DNA from: Amycolatopsis saalfeldensis
GTDB taxonomy: Bacteria > Actinomycetota > Actinomycetes > Mycobacteriales > Pseudonocardiaceae
DNA length: 64,000 bases
Reading direction: 5' to 3'
Assembly (NCBI RefSeq): GCF_900110575.1
Contig: NZ_FOEF01000018.1
Coordinates: forward strand, 1-64,000
This document shows, piece by piece, positions 11,054-20,094 of this stretch; the stretch's first letter is position 1, and every line of letters starts with the position of its first letter. Made by a program: the position numbers and the translations under genes. Under the pieces are notes generated by a model. The model was not told where the DNA came from. It ran no database searches and saw only the letters and a program-made list of their open reading frames with translations.

Positions 11054-12552
11054 TGGGCCAGCCGTTGGCCGACCCGGTGTCCGCGCAGTTCGCGACGAAC
11101 CCGCCGCGCGAACTGCCCACGCGGCGGGGCACCGAGTTGCTACTGCTGGCCTTCGCGGCCTTCATCGTCACCCTCGCCCTGGTGATCGTGGAGGCCAACC
11201 AGGAGCAGGAGCTGACGCTCTCGATCCTGTGGCTCGGGCTCTCCTACCTCGCCATCCTGACCGTCGCGCACCTCGCCGTGCGCCGCTGGGCGCCCTACGC
11301 CGACCCGGTGCTGCTGCCGTGCGTCGCGCTGCTGAACGGCATCGGGCTGGTGATGATCCACCGCATCGACCTGGCCCAGGCCGAGAAGGCGCTGCAGGCG
11401 GGCAAACCGTTCAACCCGGCGGTCAGCAACCAGGTGCTGTACACGGTCATCTCGCTGGTGCTGTTCGTGGTCGTCCTGATCGTGGTCAGGGACCACCGCA
11501 CCCTGACCCGCTACGGCTACACCGCGGGTCTGCTCGGCATTTTCGCGCTGGCGCTGCCCGCACTGCTGCCCTCCAGCCTCTCCGAGGTCAACGGCGCGAA
11601 GGTGTGGATCCTGCTCCCCGGCCTGTTCTCGATCCAGCCCGGTGAGTTCGCGAAGATCCTGCTGATGATCTTCTTCGCCTCGTTCCTGGTGTCGAAGCGC
11701 GATCTGTTCATGGTGGCGGGCAAGAAGTTCCTCGGGGTGGAGCTGCCGCGCGCGCGTGACCTCGGCCCGATCCTCATCGCGGCGGTGGCCAGCGTCGGCA
11801 TCCTGGTGTTCGAAAAGGACCTCGGCACCTCGCTGCTGTACTTCTGCGTCATCCTGGTCATGCTCTACGTCGCGACCGAGCGCGTGATCTGGGTCGTGGT
11901 CGGCCTGAGCTTCTTCGCGGCGGGCTGCGTGATCGCCTACAACCTCTTCACGCACGTGCAGCAGCGGGTGGAGAACTTCCTGGACCCGCTGGGCCCGCGC
12001 TACGACGCGAAGGGCGGCTCGTACCAGCTCGCGCAGGGCCTGTTCGGCCTCGGCACGGGCGGGGTCGGCGGCACCGGGCTCGGCGCCGGCCGGCCGGACA
12101 TCGTGCCGGAGGCGAACAGCGACTTCATCACCGCGTCGATCGGCGAGGAGCTGGGCTTCGTCGGCCTCGCCGCCGTGCTGATGCTGTATCTGCTGCTCGC
12201 GATGCGGGGTATGCGCAGCGCGCTGGCCGTGCGGGACACGTTCGGCAAGCTGCTCGGCGGAGGCCTCGCGTTCACCATGGTCATGCAGATCTTCGTGGTC
12301 GTCGGCGGGGTCACGGCCCTGATCCCGGAGACCGGCATCACCGCGCCCTTCCTGTCACAGGGCGGTTCCTCGCTGCTGGCGAACTACATCCTCGTCGCCC
12401 TGCTGCTGCGAATATCGGACGCGGCGCGGCGGCCTGCCGCGCGCCCGAAGCCGCAGCCGCAACCCCAAGCCCCACTCGCCGAAGCTCACACCGTGCTGGT
12501 GCAGCGCCCGCCGGCCGACGGCCTCATCAACGGTGACGGGAGCAAGTCGTGA
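11053..12552 (+). CDS. rodA: RodA/FtsW-family SEDS peptidoglycan polymerase
   Basis: 499 residues, with many transmembrane helices from residue about 28 to 455. SEDS motifs are present: GAKVWILLPG followed by QPGEFAKI, FEKDLGTSLLYF, a GLFGLGTGGVGGTGLG loop and NSDFITASIGEELGF. It polymerises lipid II glycan strands, with the next gene (PbpA) supplying the crosslinking transpeptidase. ATG overlaps the pstP stop (TGATG). The C-terminal 45 residues are Pro/Gln/Ala-rich and cytoplasmic. Confidence 0.93.
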   Translation: MGQPLADPVSAQFATNPPRELPTRRGTELLLLAFAAFIVTLALVIVEANQEQELTLSILWLGLSYLAILTVAHLAVRRWAPYADPVLLPCVALLNGIGLVMIHRIDLAQAEKALQAGKPFNPAVSNQVLYTVISLVLFVVVLIVVRDHRTLTRYGYTAGLLGIFALALPALLPSSLSEVNGAKVWILLPGLFSIQPGEFAKILLMIFFASFLVSKRDLFMVAGKKFLGVELPRARDLGPILIAAVASVGILVFEKDLGTSLLYFCVILVMLYVATERVIWVVVGLSFFAAGCVIAYNLFTHVQQRVENFLDPLGPRYDAKGGSYQLAQGLFGLGTGGVGGTGLGAGRPDIVPEANSDFITASIGEELGFVGLAAVLMLYLLLAMRGMRSALAVRDTFGKLLGGGLAFTMVMQIFVVVGGVTALIPETGITAPFLSQGGSSLLANYILVALLLRISDAARRPAARPKPQPQPQAPLAEAHTVLVQRPPADGLINGDGSKS

Positions 12553-14012
12553 ACACGCCGCTGCGCAAGGTCGGCATGGCGATGCTCGTGATGATCGTGC
12601 TGCTACTGGCCAACGACACCTACATCCAGGTGGTCAAGGCGGACGCCTACCGCACCGACTCCCGCAACCAGCGGGTGCTCTACGACGAGTACTCGCGCCA
12701 GCGCGGCCAGATCGTGACGCCGGACGGCACCGTGCTCGCCGGCGTGCAGGCCTCGAACGACAAGTTCAAGTTCACCCGCACCTACACCGACGGCCCGATG
12801 TACGCGCCGGTCACCGGCTTCTACTCGATCAACTACGGCGCCGGCGGCCTGGAGCGCACCGAGGACGACGTGCTCAACGGCTCCGACCCGCGGCTGTTCG
12901 TCCGCCGGCTGTCGGACATGATCACCGGCCGCGACCCGCGTGGCGGCAACGTGAAGCTGACGATCGACCCGAAGGTGCAGAAGGCCGCGTACGACCTGAT
13001 GACGCAGCGCGGCTACACCGGCGCCGTCGTCGCGATGGAGCCGAAGACCGGCCGCATCCTGGCGATGGTGTCCACGCCCTCGTACGACCCGAACAAGCTC
13101 GCGGTGCACACGCAGGACCAGACCACGGCGTACACGCAGTACTCCAAGGACCCGAAGAACCCGATGCTGAACCGGGCGATCTCGGAGACCTACCCGCCGG
13201 GCTCGACGTTCAAGCTGGTCACCGGCTCGGCCGCGCTGGCCGACGGGATCGGCCCGGACACCCCGGTGTCCAACGCGCCGAACGTGAAGCTGCCCGGCAC
13301 CAACACCACGCTGGAGAACTACGGCGGCGAGACCTGCCCCGGCACCACGTTCAAGGAGGCGCTGGCGCACTCGTGCAACGTGCCGTTCGCGACGTTCGCC
13401 GGCCAGCTGGGCGCGGACAAGATGAAGGCGACTGCGGCCAACTTCGGCATCGGCCAGAACAACCTGGCCGTGCCGATGAAGGTGGCGACGTCCACCGTCG
13501 GCGCGCTCGACTCGCAGGGCGCGCTCTACCAGAGCGGCATCGGCCAGCGCGACGTCCGGATCACCCCGCTGCAGGACTGCATCCTCTCCGCCACCGTGGC
13601 CAACGGCGGCATGGCGATGAAGCCGCAGCTGGTGCAGTCCATCCTGGCGCCGGACCTGTCGACGATCGAGGACACGGAGCCGGAGCAGCTCACCGGCACC
13701 CCGGCCCTGACCTCGGCGAACGCCGCGATCATGACCGACATGATGATCGCGTCGGAGAGCTTCACCGCGGGCGGCGGCAAGAACCCGGCGCTGAAGATCG
13801 CGTCGAAGACCGGCACCGCCGAGCACGGCACCGACTCGAAGAACACCCCGCCGCACGCCTGGTACACCGCGTTCGCGCCGTCGGACAACCCGCAGATCGC
13901 CGTCTCCGTCATCGTCGAGAGCGGCGGCAACCGCGGCCTCGCCGCCACCGGTGGCTCCGTGGCCGCCGAAATCGGCCGGGCCGCGATCGCGGCGCACCTC
14001 GGGGGTGGATAG
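12549..14012 (+). CDS. pbpA: PbpA, class B penicillin-binding protein (transpeptidase)
   Basis: 487 residues from a GTG that overlaps the rodA stop by 4 bp. A single N-terminal transmembrane helix at about 9-27 is followed by the PBP dimerisation region and the transpeptidase domain. The catalytic serine is Ser219 in STFK, the second motif is SCN at 275-277, and the third is KTGTA starting at Lys420. It crosslinks peptidoglycan, paired with RodA. The first 120 residues lack the long loops of division PBPs, in line with the PbpA subgroup. Confidence 0.94.
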   Translation: MNTPLRKVGMAMLVMIVLLLANDTYIQVVKADAYRTDSRNQRVLYDEYSRQRGQIVTPDGTVLAGVQASNDKFKFTRTYTDGPMYAPVTGFYSINYGAGGLERTEDDVLNGSDPRLFVRRLSDMITGRDPRGGNVKLTIDPKVQKAAYDLMTQRGYTGAVVAMEPKTGRILAMVSTPSYDPNKLAVHTQDQTTAYTQYSKDPKNPMLNRAISETYPPGSTFKLVTGSAALADGIGPDTPVSNAPNVKLPGTNTTLENYGGETCPGTTFKEALAHSCNVPFATFAGQLGADKMKATAANFGIGQNNLAVPMKVATSTVGALDSQGALYQSGIGQRDVRITPLQDCILSATVANGGMAMKPQLVQSILAPDLSTIEDTEPEQLTGTPALTSANAAIMTDMMIASESFTAGGGKNPALKIASKTGTAEHGTDSKNTPPHAWYTAFAPSDNPQIAVSVIVESGGNRGLAATGGSVAAEIGRAAIAAHLGGG

Positions 14013-14015
14013 CGG

Positions 14016-15254
14016 ATGCTGTCCTCGGGTCAGCTGCTGGCCGAGCGCTACAAGCTGACGAACCGGATCGCCGTCGGCGGGATGGGCGAGGTCTGGCAGG
14101 CCAGCGACACCCGGCTCGACCGGGTCGTCGCGGTGAAGGTGCTGAAGGCCGAGCTCTCCGGAGACGCCGAGTTCCTGCACCGTTTCCGCACCGAAGCGCG
14201 GATGACGGCTTCGCTCAACCACTCCGGCATCGCGGCGGTGCACGACTACGGCGAGACGGTCGACGAGGACCTCTCCATCGCGTACCTGGTGATGGAGTTC
14301 GTGGAGGGCGATCCGCTCGCGGGCATCCTGGCCAAGCACGGCCGTCTTTCCGCCGACTACACCCTCGACCTCCTCGAGCAGGCCGGCACCGCGCTGCAGG
14401 CCGCGCACGAACAGGGCTTGGTCCACCGCGATGTCAAGCCGGGCAACATCCTCGTCACCCCGGCCGGGCAGGTGAAGATCACCGACTTCGGCGTGGCCAA
14501 GGCGGCCGACGCGGCCCCCGTCACGCGGTCGGGCATGGTGATGGGCACCGCCCACTACATCGCCCCGGAACAGGCGCTCGGCCACGACGCCGAGCCGGCC
14601 AGCGACGTCTACTCCCTCGCCGTCTGCGGGTACGAATGCCTTTCCGGGCACCGGCCGTTCCTGTCCGAGAACGCCGTGACCGTCGCGATGATGCACATCC
14701 GCGACCTCGCGCCGCCGCTGCCGCCGGACGTCCCGCCGGGCGCTCGGGCGGTCATCGAGGCGACCCTGGTGAAGGACCCGAGGCAGCGGTACGCCAGTGG
14801 CGGCGAATTCGCCAACGCCGTCGCCGCGATCCGCGCCGGGCACCCGCTGCCGACACCGCTGGGGCTGGTGAACGCCGCGTACGCGGCCGGCCAGGTGCCG
14901 GTGACACCAGGGTCCGGGCCGAACCCGGTGCACCTCGCGGCCCCCATGAACCCCATCGGTCCTGGTTCCCATCCCGCGCTCCCCGCTGTCGCGCCGCCGA
15001 GGCCCGCGCCGCGGCGGCGAAGCCAGTGGGGCTGGTGGGTTCTGCTCGCGGTTCTGCTCATCGCGGTGCTGGTGGCCGGGGCGTTCTTCATCGCGAGAGT
15101 GGTGAGCCGGGGCAACGGTCCATCGGCGGGAAGCGTGAACACGAGTGAACCGCCGGGCAGACCGGCGCCGGCCGCGCTCGGGCCGAGCGAGAAGCAGGGC
15201 CAACAAGGCATCATGACCACACCTTGGACGGAATGGAACGGCACACAGAGATGA
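14016..15254 (+). CDS. pknA: PknA, membrane Ser/Thr protein kinase
   Basis: 412 residues. The kinase domain (about 10-275) has the glycine loop IAVGGMGEV, Lys41 in VAVKVLK, HRDVKPGN, and DFGVAKAAD followed by the APE-like APEQAL. A Pro/Ala-rich juxtamembrane stretch and one transmembrane helix near 335-358 precede an external tail of about 50 residues with no PASTA repeats. PknA phosphorylates division and cell-wall proteins and PknB. It starts 3 bases after the pbpA stop; its stop overlaps the pknB ATG (ATGA). Confidence 0.94.
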   Translation: MLSSGQLLAERYKLTNRIAVGGMGEVWQASDTRLDRVVAVKVLKAELSGDAEFLHRFRTEARMTASLNHSGIAAVHDYGETVDEDLSIAYLVMEFVEGDPLAGILAKHGRLSADYTLDLLEQAGTALQAAHEQGLVHRDVKPGNILVTPAGQVKITDFGVAKAADAAPVTRSGMVMGTAHYIAPEQALGHDAEPASDVYSLAVCGYECLSGHRPFLSENAVTVAMMHIRDLAPPLPPDVPPGARAVIEATLVKDPRQRYASGGEFANAVAAIRAGHPLPTPLGLVNAAYAAGQVPVTPGSGPNPVHLAAPMNPIGPGSHPALPAVAPPRPAPRRRSQWGWWVLLAVLLIAVLVAGAFFIARVVSRGNGPSAGSVNTSEPPGRPAPAALGPSEKQGQQGIMTTPWTEWNGTQR

Positions 15255-17221
15255 GCACACCCAGACTGCTCTCCAATAGGTACGAGCTGGGCGACACGCT
15301 CGGCTACGGAGGTATGTCCGAGGTCCATCACGGACACGACGTGCGTCTGGGCCGGGAAGTGGCGATCAAGGTCCTGCGCGCGGACCTGGCTCGCGACCCG
15401 CAGTTCCAGGAACGGTTCCGTCGCGAGGCGCAGAACGCGGCCGCGCTGAACCACCCGGCGATCGTCGCCGTGTACGACACGGGCGAGGCCAGCACCGATG
15501 TCGGGGCGCTGCCCTACATCGTGATGGAGTACGTCGAGGGCCGGACGCTGCGCGACATCGTCAAGACCGAGGGCCCGATGTCGCAGAAGCGGGCGATGGA
15601 GGTCATGGCCGACGTCTGCGCCGCGCTGGACTTCTCCCACCGCCACGGCATCGTCCACCGCGACGTCAAGCCGGCGAACGTGATGATCACGAAGAACGGC
15701 GCCGTCAAGGTGATGGACTTCGGCATCGCGCGCGCCATGCACGACGGCCAGTCGGCCATGACGCAGACGGCGGCCGTCATCGGCACCGCGCAGTACCTCT
15801 CCCCGGAGCAGGCGCGCGGCGAAGCGGTGGACGCCCGTTCGGACGTCTACGCGGCCGGCTGTGTGCTGTACGAGCTGATCACCGGCGAGCCGCCGTTCAC
15901 CGGCGACTCCCCCGTCGCGGTGGCGTATCAGCACGTGCGGGAAGACCCGAAGCCGCCGTCGTCGGTCAACCCGGCGGTGACGCCCGAGCTGGACGCGGTG
16001 GTGCTGAAGGCGCTGGCCAAGGGCCCGGCCAACCGGTACCAGTCGGCCGCCGAGATGCGCTCCGACCTCGTGCGCACGCTCTCGGGCCAGCGCCCGTCGG
16101 CGCCGATGGTGATGTCCGAGGACGAGCGCACCCAGGTGATGAACACCGACCGGCGCCAGCCCCAGCGCTACGACGAGTACGCCGAGGAGCCGGACGAGGA
16201 CCCACGCGCCAAGCGCCGTCGTCGCACGATCTTCGCCGTGGTCGCGACGCTGCTCGTGCTGGGCGTGGTGCTGCTGATCCTCTGGCTGTCCACCGATTTG
16301 TTCAAGAGCACCGCCAAGACCGCCACCGTCCCCCCTGTGGTGGGCCAGACGGTGACCGCGGCGAAGTCCCAGCTGAACGACTTGGGCTTCACGACGTTCG
16401 CGGCGGCGGTCCAGGTCCCGTGTGGGGTCGCGGCGCAGCAGCCCGGCCAGCTGACCTGCACCGACGAACAGGTCGACCACGTCCTCGCGATCGACCCGAC
16501 CGCCGGCGCCAACGTGGCGACCAGCACGGAGATCAAGCTGACGGTCGGCGTCAAGCCCGGGAACACCACCGTGCCGGATCTGAAGGGCAAGTCCGCCGAC
16601 GACGCCAAGACGGCGCTCCAGCAGGCGAACCTCACGTTGGGGAACACCAACACGGCGCCCGTCACCGACCCGAACGACGTCGACAAGGTGATCCTGCAGA
16701 CGCCGACCGCGAACTCGACGGCCCCGATCGGCACCGCGGTCTCGATCACGATCGGCACGCAGCAGGCCCAGAAGGCGGTGCCGAACGTGGTCGGCCAGAC
16801 CTTCGACTCCGCGAAGAGCGCGTTGCAGAACGCCGGCTTCAAGGTCGTCAGGCAGGACCAGGACTCGACCGCGCCGAAGGACCAGGTCGTCAACCAGCAG
16901 CCCAACGGCGGCAACCTGCCGCCGGGCGGCACGGTCACCCTGATGGTGTCGAAGGGCGTGCAGCAGATCCAGATGCCGAACCTCAAGGGCCAGACCGAGG
17001 ATCAGGCCACTCAGACGCTGCAGAATCTGGGCTGGCACGGCAGCATCCAGACCCAGTCGGTCCACTCCGGCAATGCCGACCCGAACACGGTGGTGAAGAC
17101 GACCCCGACCACCGGGACGACGATCGCCGCGGACCAGACGATCGTGCTGTTCGTCCAGGAGGACAGCGGCAGCACCAGCAGCAACCCGACCTCGCCCGGC
17201 GGCATCTTCCCGCCCAACTGA
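15251..17221 (+). CDS. pknB: PknB, PASTA-domain Ser/Thr protein kinase
   Basis: 656 residues from ATG 15251 (STPRLLSNRYELG), the start that matches mycobacterial PknB; an open frame 9 codons longer is unlikely. The kinase domain (about 10-275) has LGYGGMSEV, Lys40, HRDVKPAN, DFGIAR and activation-loop threonines in AMTQTAAVIGTAQY. A transmembrane helix lies at about 317-338. Four extracellular PASTA repeats follow (starting near VPPVVGQT, VPDLKGKS, VPNVVGQT and MPNLKGQT), which bind muropeptides or lipid II. PknB controls CwlM, whose gene is at 61776 in this window. It is the last gene of the operon. Confidence 0.95.
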   Translation: MSTPRLLSNRYELGDTLGYGGMSEVHHGHDVRLGREVAIKVLRADLARDPQFQERFRREAQNAAALNHPAIVAVYDTGEASTDVGALPYIVMEYVEGRTLRDIVKTEGPMSQKRAMEVMADVCAALDFSHRHGIVHRDVKPANVMITKNGAVKVMDFGIARAMHDGQSAMTQTAAVIGTAQYLSPEQARGEAVDARSDVYAAGCVLYELITGEPPFTGDSPVAVAYQHVREDPKPPSSVNPAVTPELDAVVLKALAKGPANRYQSAAEMRSDLVRTLSGQRPSAPMVMSEDERTQVMNTDRRQPQRYDEYAEEPDEDPRAKRRRRTIFAVVATLLVLGVVLLILWLSTDLFKSTAKTATVPPVVGQTVTAAKSQLNDLGFTTFAAAVQVPCGVAAQQPGQLTCTDEQVDHVLAIDPTAGANVATSTEIKLTVGVKPGNTTVPDLKGKSADDAKTALQQANLTLGNTNTAPVTDPNDVDKVILQTPTANSTAPIGTAVSITIGTQQAQKAVPNVVGQTFDSAKSALQNAGFKVVRQDQDSTAPKDQVVNQQPNGGNLPPGGTVTLMVSKGVQQIQMPNLKGQTEDQATQTLQNLGWHGSIQTQSVHSGNADPNTVVKTTPTTGTTIAADQTIVLFVQEDSGSTSSNPTSPGGIFPPN

Positions 17222-17249
17222 GGCCACCCGGCGGATTCCCGCCGGGGTG

Positions 17250-17283
17250 AAAGGGCCCGCACGGTTCGCCGTGCGGGCCCTTT
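17250..17283. terminator. bidirectional hairpin terminator after pknB
   Basis: A perfect 15-bp stem (AAAGGGCCCGCACGG and its complement) with a TTCG loop and T residues on both sides, placed between the convergent pknB and EACC1-like genes. Confidence 0.88.
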
Positions 17284-17294
17284 CCGGTTGGTGC

Positions 17295-17639
17295 CTAAGG
17301 CTGGTCGAGGAATCCGCGGACGCTGGCGAGCACCGCGTCTGCGTCGCTGCCGGTGCCGCAGTCGAGGTCGAGCTCTTCGACGGCGCCGGAGCGTTTCACC
17401 TTGAGCCAGACCCGCTGGTCGCCGCGCCGCCGGCGCACCCAGCCGAACAGGGACCGGCACAGCGTCGCCACGGAGCGGCTGCTCACCAGCACCACCACGA
17501 CGTCGCCGTCGGCCGCGACGGACCGTTCGGACAGCCGCACGCGGTCCTTCAGCTCGTCCTCGGTCCGCAACCAGGACGCCAGCTGTCGCAGCTCGTCCCC
17601 TGATCCGCCCACGGTGATCGCGGCGATCCCAGCCGTCAC
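17295..17639 (-). CDS. EACC1-like small protein (effector-associated constant component)
   Basis: 114 residues from GTG 17639, which has a GAGGGGAG site 5-6 bases upstream; an ATG-less extension to 17771 is less likely. The sequence begins ITVGGSGDELRQLASWL, has a charged middle, then a VVVVLVSSRSVATL strand and helix, and ends with a basic strand (VWLKVKR) and VEELDLD. This matches my memory of the EACC1 family, small proteins encoded beside effector, protease and STAND modules of actinobacterial conflict systems. Here there is no adjacent effector: its neighbours are pknB and an ABC transporter, so it is a lone copy. Function unknown. Confidence 0.6.
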   Translation of the reverse strand: MTAGIAAITVGGSGDELRQLASWLRTEDELKDRVRLSERSVAADGDVVVVLVSSRSVATLCRSLFGWVRRRRGDQRVWLKVKRSGAVEELDLDCGTGSDADAVLASVRGFLDQP

Positions 17640-17717
17640 GGCTCTCCCCTCACGGGCCCGAACAGACGGCGCGAGGGTAACCCGGCCCGCCGCCTGCGAG
17701 GAAGACTCCAACACTCG

Positions 17718-17742
17718 ATTGCCAGATGCAATTTGCAGATTA
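17718..17742 (-). promoter_or_regulatory. TGCAAAT-TGCATCT-GGCAATC iteron site (operator candidate), copy 1
   Basis: Read on the minus strand: CTGCAAATTGCATCTGGCAATC, three 7-bp direct units, upstream of the EACC1-like gene. A second copy at 17885-17909 differs at two or three bases. The spacing and conservation suggest a regulator or promoter site; the protein that binds is not known. Confidence 0.45.
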
Positions 17743-17884
17743 CTCACAACGGACCAGGCACCAGCCCCCACCGGGCCGTGGGCGCGTCACGGGGATCAGT
17801 GGGGACTGGTGGTTCGGGGGCGGCGGTGGCATGAGGCCAGAGAGAGTAACGCGGATCGACTCCCGAAGGGAACATCCATACCGG

Positions 17885-17909
17885 TAATTGCGAGATGCAA
17901 TTTGCAGAT
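17885..17909 (-). promoter_or_regulatory. TGCAAAT-TGCATCT-CGCAATT iteron site (operator candidate), copy 2
   Basis: Minus strand CTGCAAATTGCATCTCGCAATT, 18 bases shared with copy 1. It lies between the ABC permease end and the EACC1-like gene, in an otherwise gene-free stretch (17640-17932). Confidence 0.45.
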
Positions 17910-17932
17910 TCATCGAAACGAGGGTGCGTGGT

Positions 17933-18568
17933 TCAGGACCGGCGGGCCGCGAGCCGCCCGACCACCGTCGCGCTGACCAGCACCGCGACCACGGACGTGA
18001 CGACGGCCAGCGCGAGCGGGCCACCGTAAGCGGCACCGTTCATGAGCGCCTGAAGCAACGGGTGGGCCAGCGGGACCCACTTGCCGAGCAGCACCACGCC
18101 GAGCACGAGCACGGCCGAGAGCACCGTCCAGCCGATCCGCGAAACCAGCAGCCGCGAGCACGGCAGCCCGATCGCGATGCCCAGCAACGCGCACGCCAGG
18201 TGGGTCAGCAGGCCGACGCCCAGCGCCCCCCAGTGCAGCTGCCACGGCTTGACCGCGGACCACCCGAGAGTGACCAGCGTGAGCACGGCCGAGCAGCCGG
18301 ACACCGTCAGCAGGGCGCCGCCGATGGTCATCCGACGGCCGCCGGCGTTGCTCAGCGTGACAAGAACCTGGACCGGATCCTCGATGTCGAGCAGCGCGAT
18401 CGTCAGCCAGCAGGCCACCACCATCAGCGCGCCGCCGCTCACGCCGTACAACGGCAACGGCGGCGAAGTCGGGTCGGAGTAGAGGATCACGCACAGCGCG
18501 AGGTACGCGAGCAGCGCCGGCAGGTAACGCTGCGAATGCCCCAGCAGCGCCAGGTAGTAGCGGCTCAC
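17933..18568 (-). CDS. ABC transporter membrane protein
   Basis: 211 residues starting at GTG 18568, which overlaps the stop of the ATPase gene by 4 bp. Hydrophobicity shows about six transmembrane segments (for example LPALLAYLALCVILY, ALMVVACWLTIALLDI, LLTHLACALLGIAIGL). There is no recognised family signature beyond an ABC-2-like size and layout. With the upstream ATPase it forms a two-part exporter of unknown substrate. The longer open frame to 19411 is a shadow of the ATPase. Confidence 0.75.
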   Translation of the reverse strand: MSRYYLALLGHSQRYLPALLAYLALCVILYSDPTSPPLPLYGVSGGALMVVACWLTIALLDIEDPVQVLVTLSNAGGRRMTIGGALLTVSGCSAVLTLVTLGWSAVKPWQLHWGALGVGLLTHLACALLGIAIGLPCSRLLVSRIGWTVLSAVLVLGVVLLGKWVPLAHPLLQALMNGAAYGGPLALAVVTSVVAVLVSATVVGRLAARRS

Positions 18569-19377
18569 GGCGAGCACGGCGCCACCTCCCGCACCGACCA
18601 GCCGCCCGACAACGCCCGCAACAGCAGGGCGTCGGCGCTGGTCGCATCCACGGTCAGCACGATCTGCGCGCCGTCCGCGACGACGTGGCGCACCCCCGGC
18701 TCGACGGACCAGTCGCCGCTCGGCCCGGACAACACGATCCGCGTCGCCGGCCCGGCCACGGCGACGGCCACCGGGGTGAGCCGGCCGCGCTCGATCCGGT
18801 GCACGTCGTCGGCGTACTCGCGCACCACGTCCGGCCGGTGATCGGTGAACACCACGCTCGCGCCGCGCGCCCGCGTCTCTGCCACCAGCTCGCCCAGCAC
18901 GGCGTGAGTGCTGACGTCGAGCCCGGACCACGGCTCGTCGAGGATCAGCAGGTCCGGCCGTGGCAGCACCGCCTGTGCGAGGCCGACCTTCTGCGCGTTG
19001 CCTTTCGACAGCGTTCGCAGCTGCGCATCCGGGCCGCCGACCAGCGACAACCGCTCCAGCAACGGGTCTATTGTCGACAAGTCGACCAGCCCGCGGATCC
19101 GGGCCATGTGCCGCAGGTACGCCCGCGCGCCGAGCCGCTGGCCGCCCGGGAACCGGTCCGGCAGGTAGCCGATGGACGGACTGCCCTCGACGACGCCGGT
19201 GCTCGCGCGCGAGACGCCCGCCATGATCCGCAGCAGCGTCGACTTGCCCGACCCGTTCGCACCGAGAATCCCGATCACCCGGCCCGCGGGCACAGTCAGG
19301 TCGACGCCGTCGAGCACCAGCTCGCCGCCGCCGTACCGCTTGCCGACTCCAGCGAGCCGGAGCAGCGGGGCGGTCAC
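18565..19377 (-). CDS. ABC transporter ATP-binding protein
   Basis: 270 residues from GTG 19377, which overlaps the trpG stop by 4 bp (GTGA). Walker A is GANGSGKST, the signature is a changed LSKGNAQKVG, Walker B is LLILDEPWSGLD, and the switch His is in FTDHRP. A C-terminal domain of about 80 residues after the ATPase core resembles those of exporters. The unusual LSKGN signature is seen in some bacterial drug and bacteriocin exporters. It probably forms an operon with trpG and the following permease. Confidence 0.88.
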   Translation of the reverse strand: MTAPLLRLAGVGKRYGGGELVLDGVDLTVPAGRVIGILGANGSGKSTLLRIMAGVSRASTGVVEGSPSIGYLPDRFPGGQRLGARAYLRHMARIRGLVDLSTIDPLLERLSLVGGPDAQLRTLSKGNAQKVGLAQAVLPRPDLLILDEPWSGLDVSTHAVLGELVAETRARGASVVFTDHRPDVVREYADDVHRIERGRLTPVAVAVAGPATRIVLSGPSGDWSVEPGVRHVVADGAQIVLTVDATSADALLLRALSGGWSVREVAPCSP

Positions 19378-20018
19378 GCAGCGGCGGCCTTCTGCAACAC
19401 CTGGGTGGCACGCTCCAGCTCGTCGACCAGCTGCGGCTCGACCGGGTGCCCGGCCGAAGCCATCCAGGTGGCCAGCAGCCGGTGCCCGCCCTCGGTCAGC
19501 ACCGACTCGGGGTGGAACTGCACCCCTTCCAGCGGCAGCGAGCGGTGACGCATGCCCATCACCACCCCGGACTCGGTGCGGCCGGTGATCTCGAAGACGT
19601 CCTCGGGGATCGTCTCCGGCAGCACGGTGAGCGAGTGGTAGCGGGTGGCCGTGAACTCGTCCGGCAGCCCGGCGAGCACCCCGGCGCCGGCGTGGCGGAC
19701 CTGGCTGGTCTTGCCGTGCAACAGCTCCGGCGCCCGGTCCACAGTGGCGCCGAAGTGCACGCCGAGTGCTTGGTGGCCAAGGCAGACGCCGAGCATGGGT
19801 GTGCGCGTCTCGGCGCACTTCGCGATCACGTCGATGCTCTGCCCGGCGCGCTCGGGCGTGCCGGGGCCGGGCGAGACGAGCACCGCGTCGAACTCGGGGA
19901 CGCGTTCGAGGTCGACCACGTCGTTGCGCCACACCGTGCAGTCGGCGCCGAGCTGCGCCAGGTACTGGACGAGGTTGTAGACGAAGCTGTCGTAGTTGTC
20001 GACGACGAGTACGCGCAT
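19374..20018 (-). CDS. trpG: Glutamine amidotransferase, component II of anthranilate/aminodeoxychorismate synthase
   Basis: 214 residues from ATG 20018 (RVLVVDNYDSFVYNL), the usual family start; the frame runs 16 codons further but without homology. Catalytic Cys79 lies in GVCLGHQ, and the His169/Glu171 pair in QFHPES. The enzyme supplies ammonia from glutamine to the chorismate-using large subunit (TrpE or PabB), which is not in the window. The same gene lies next to pknB in mycobacteria, where it is called trpG or pabA. Confidence 0.9.
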   Translation of the reverse strand: MRVLVVDNYDSFVYNLVQYLAQLGADCTVWRNDVVDLERVPEFDAVLVSPGPGTPERAGQSIDVIAKCAETRTPMLGVCLGHQALGVHFGATVDRAPELLHGKTSQVRHAGAGVLAGLPDEFTATRYHSLTVLPETIPEDVFEITGRTESGVVMGMRHRSLPLEGVQFHPESVLTEGGHRLLATWMASAGHPVEPQLVDELERATQVLQKAAAA

Positions 20019-20074
20019 ACGCCCCAGCTTAGCGGCTCCCACCTGGTGGACCGTACGCCAGATCACAATGAAAA

Positions 20075-20093
20075 TTAGGGCAGCCTAACTTAG
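20075..20093. promoter_or_regulatory. IdeR/DmdR (DtxR-family) iron box
   Basis: TTAGGGCAGCCTAACTTAG matches 15 of 19 positions of the iron-box consensus TTAGGTTAGSCTAACCTAA. It ends one base before the GTG at 20095 of the reductase gene. This predicts iron-dependent repression of that gene; trpG lies divergent, 57 bp away. Confidence 0.75.
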
Positions 20094-20094
20094 C

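Noticed and set aside
12603..17227. Two very long minus-strand frames across pbpA-pknA-pknB
   Set aside because: Antisense shadows of well-identified kinases and transpeptidase.
17740..17913. Possible 57-residue protein on the minus strand beginning at the iteron site
   Set aside because: It has no ribosome site and its start lies inside the repeated TGCAAAT motif, which is better explained as a regulatory site.
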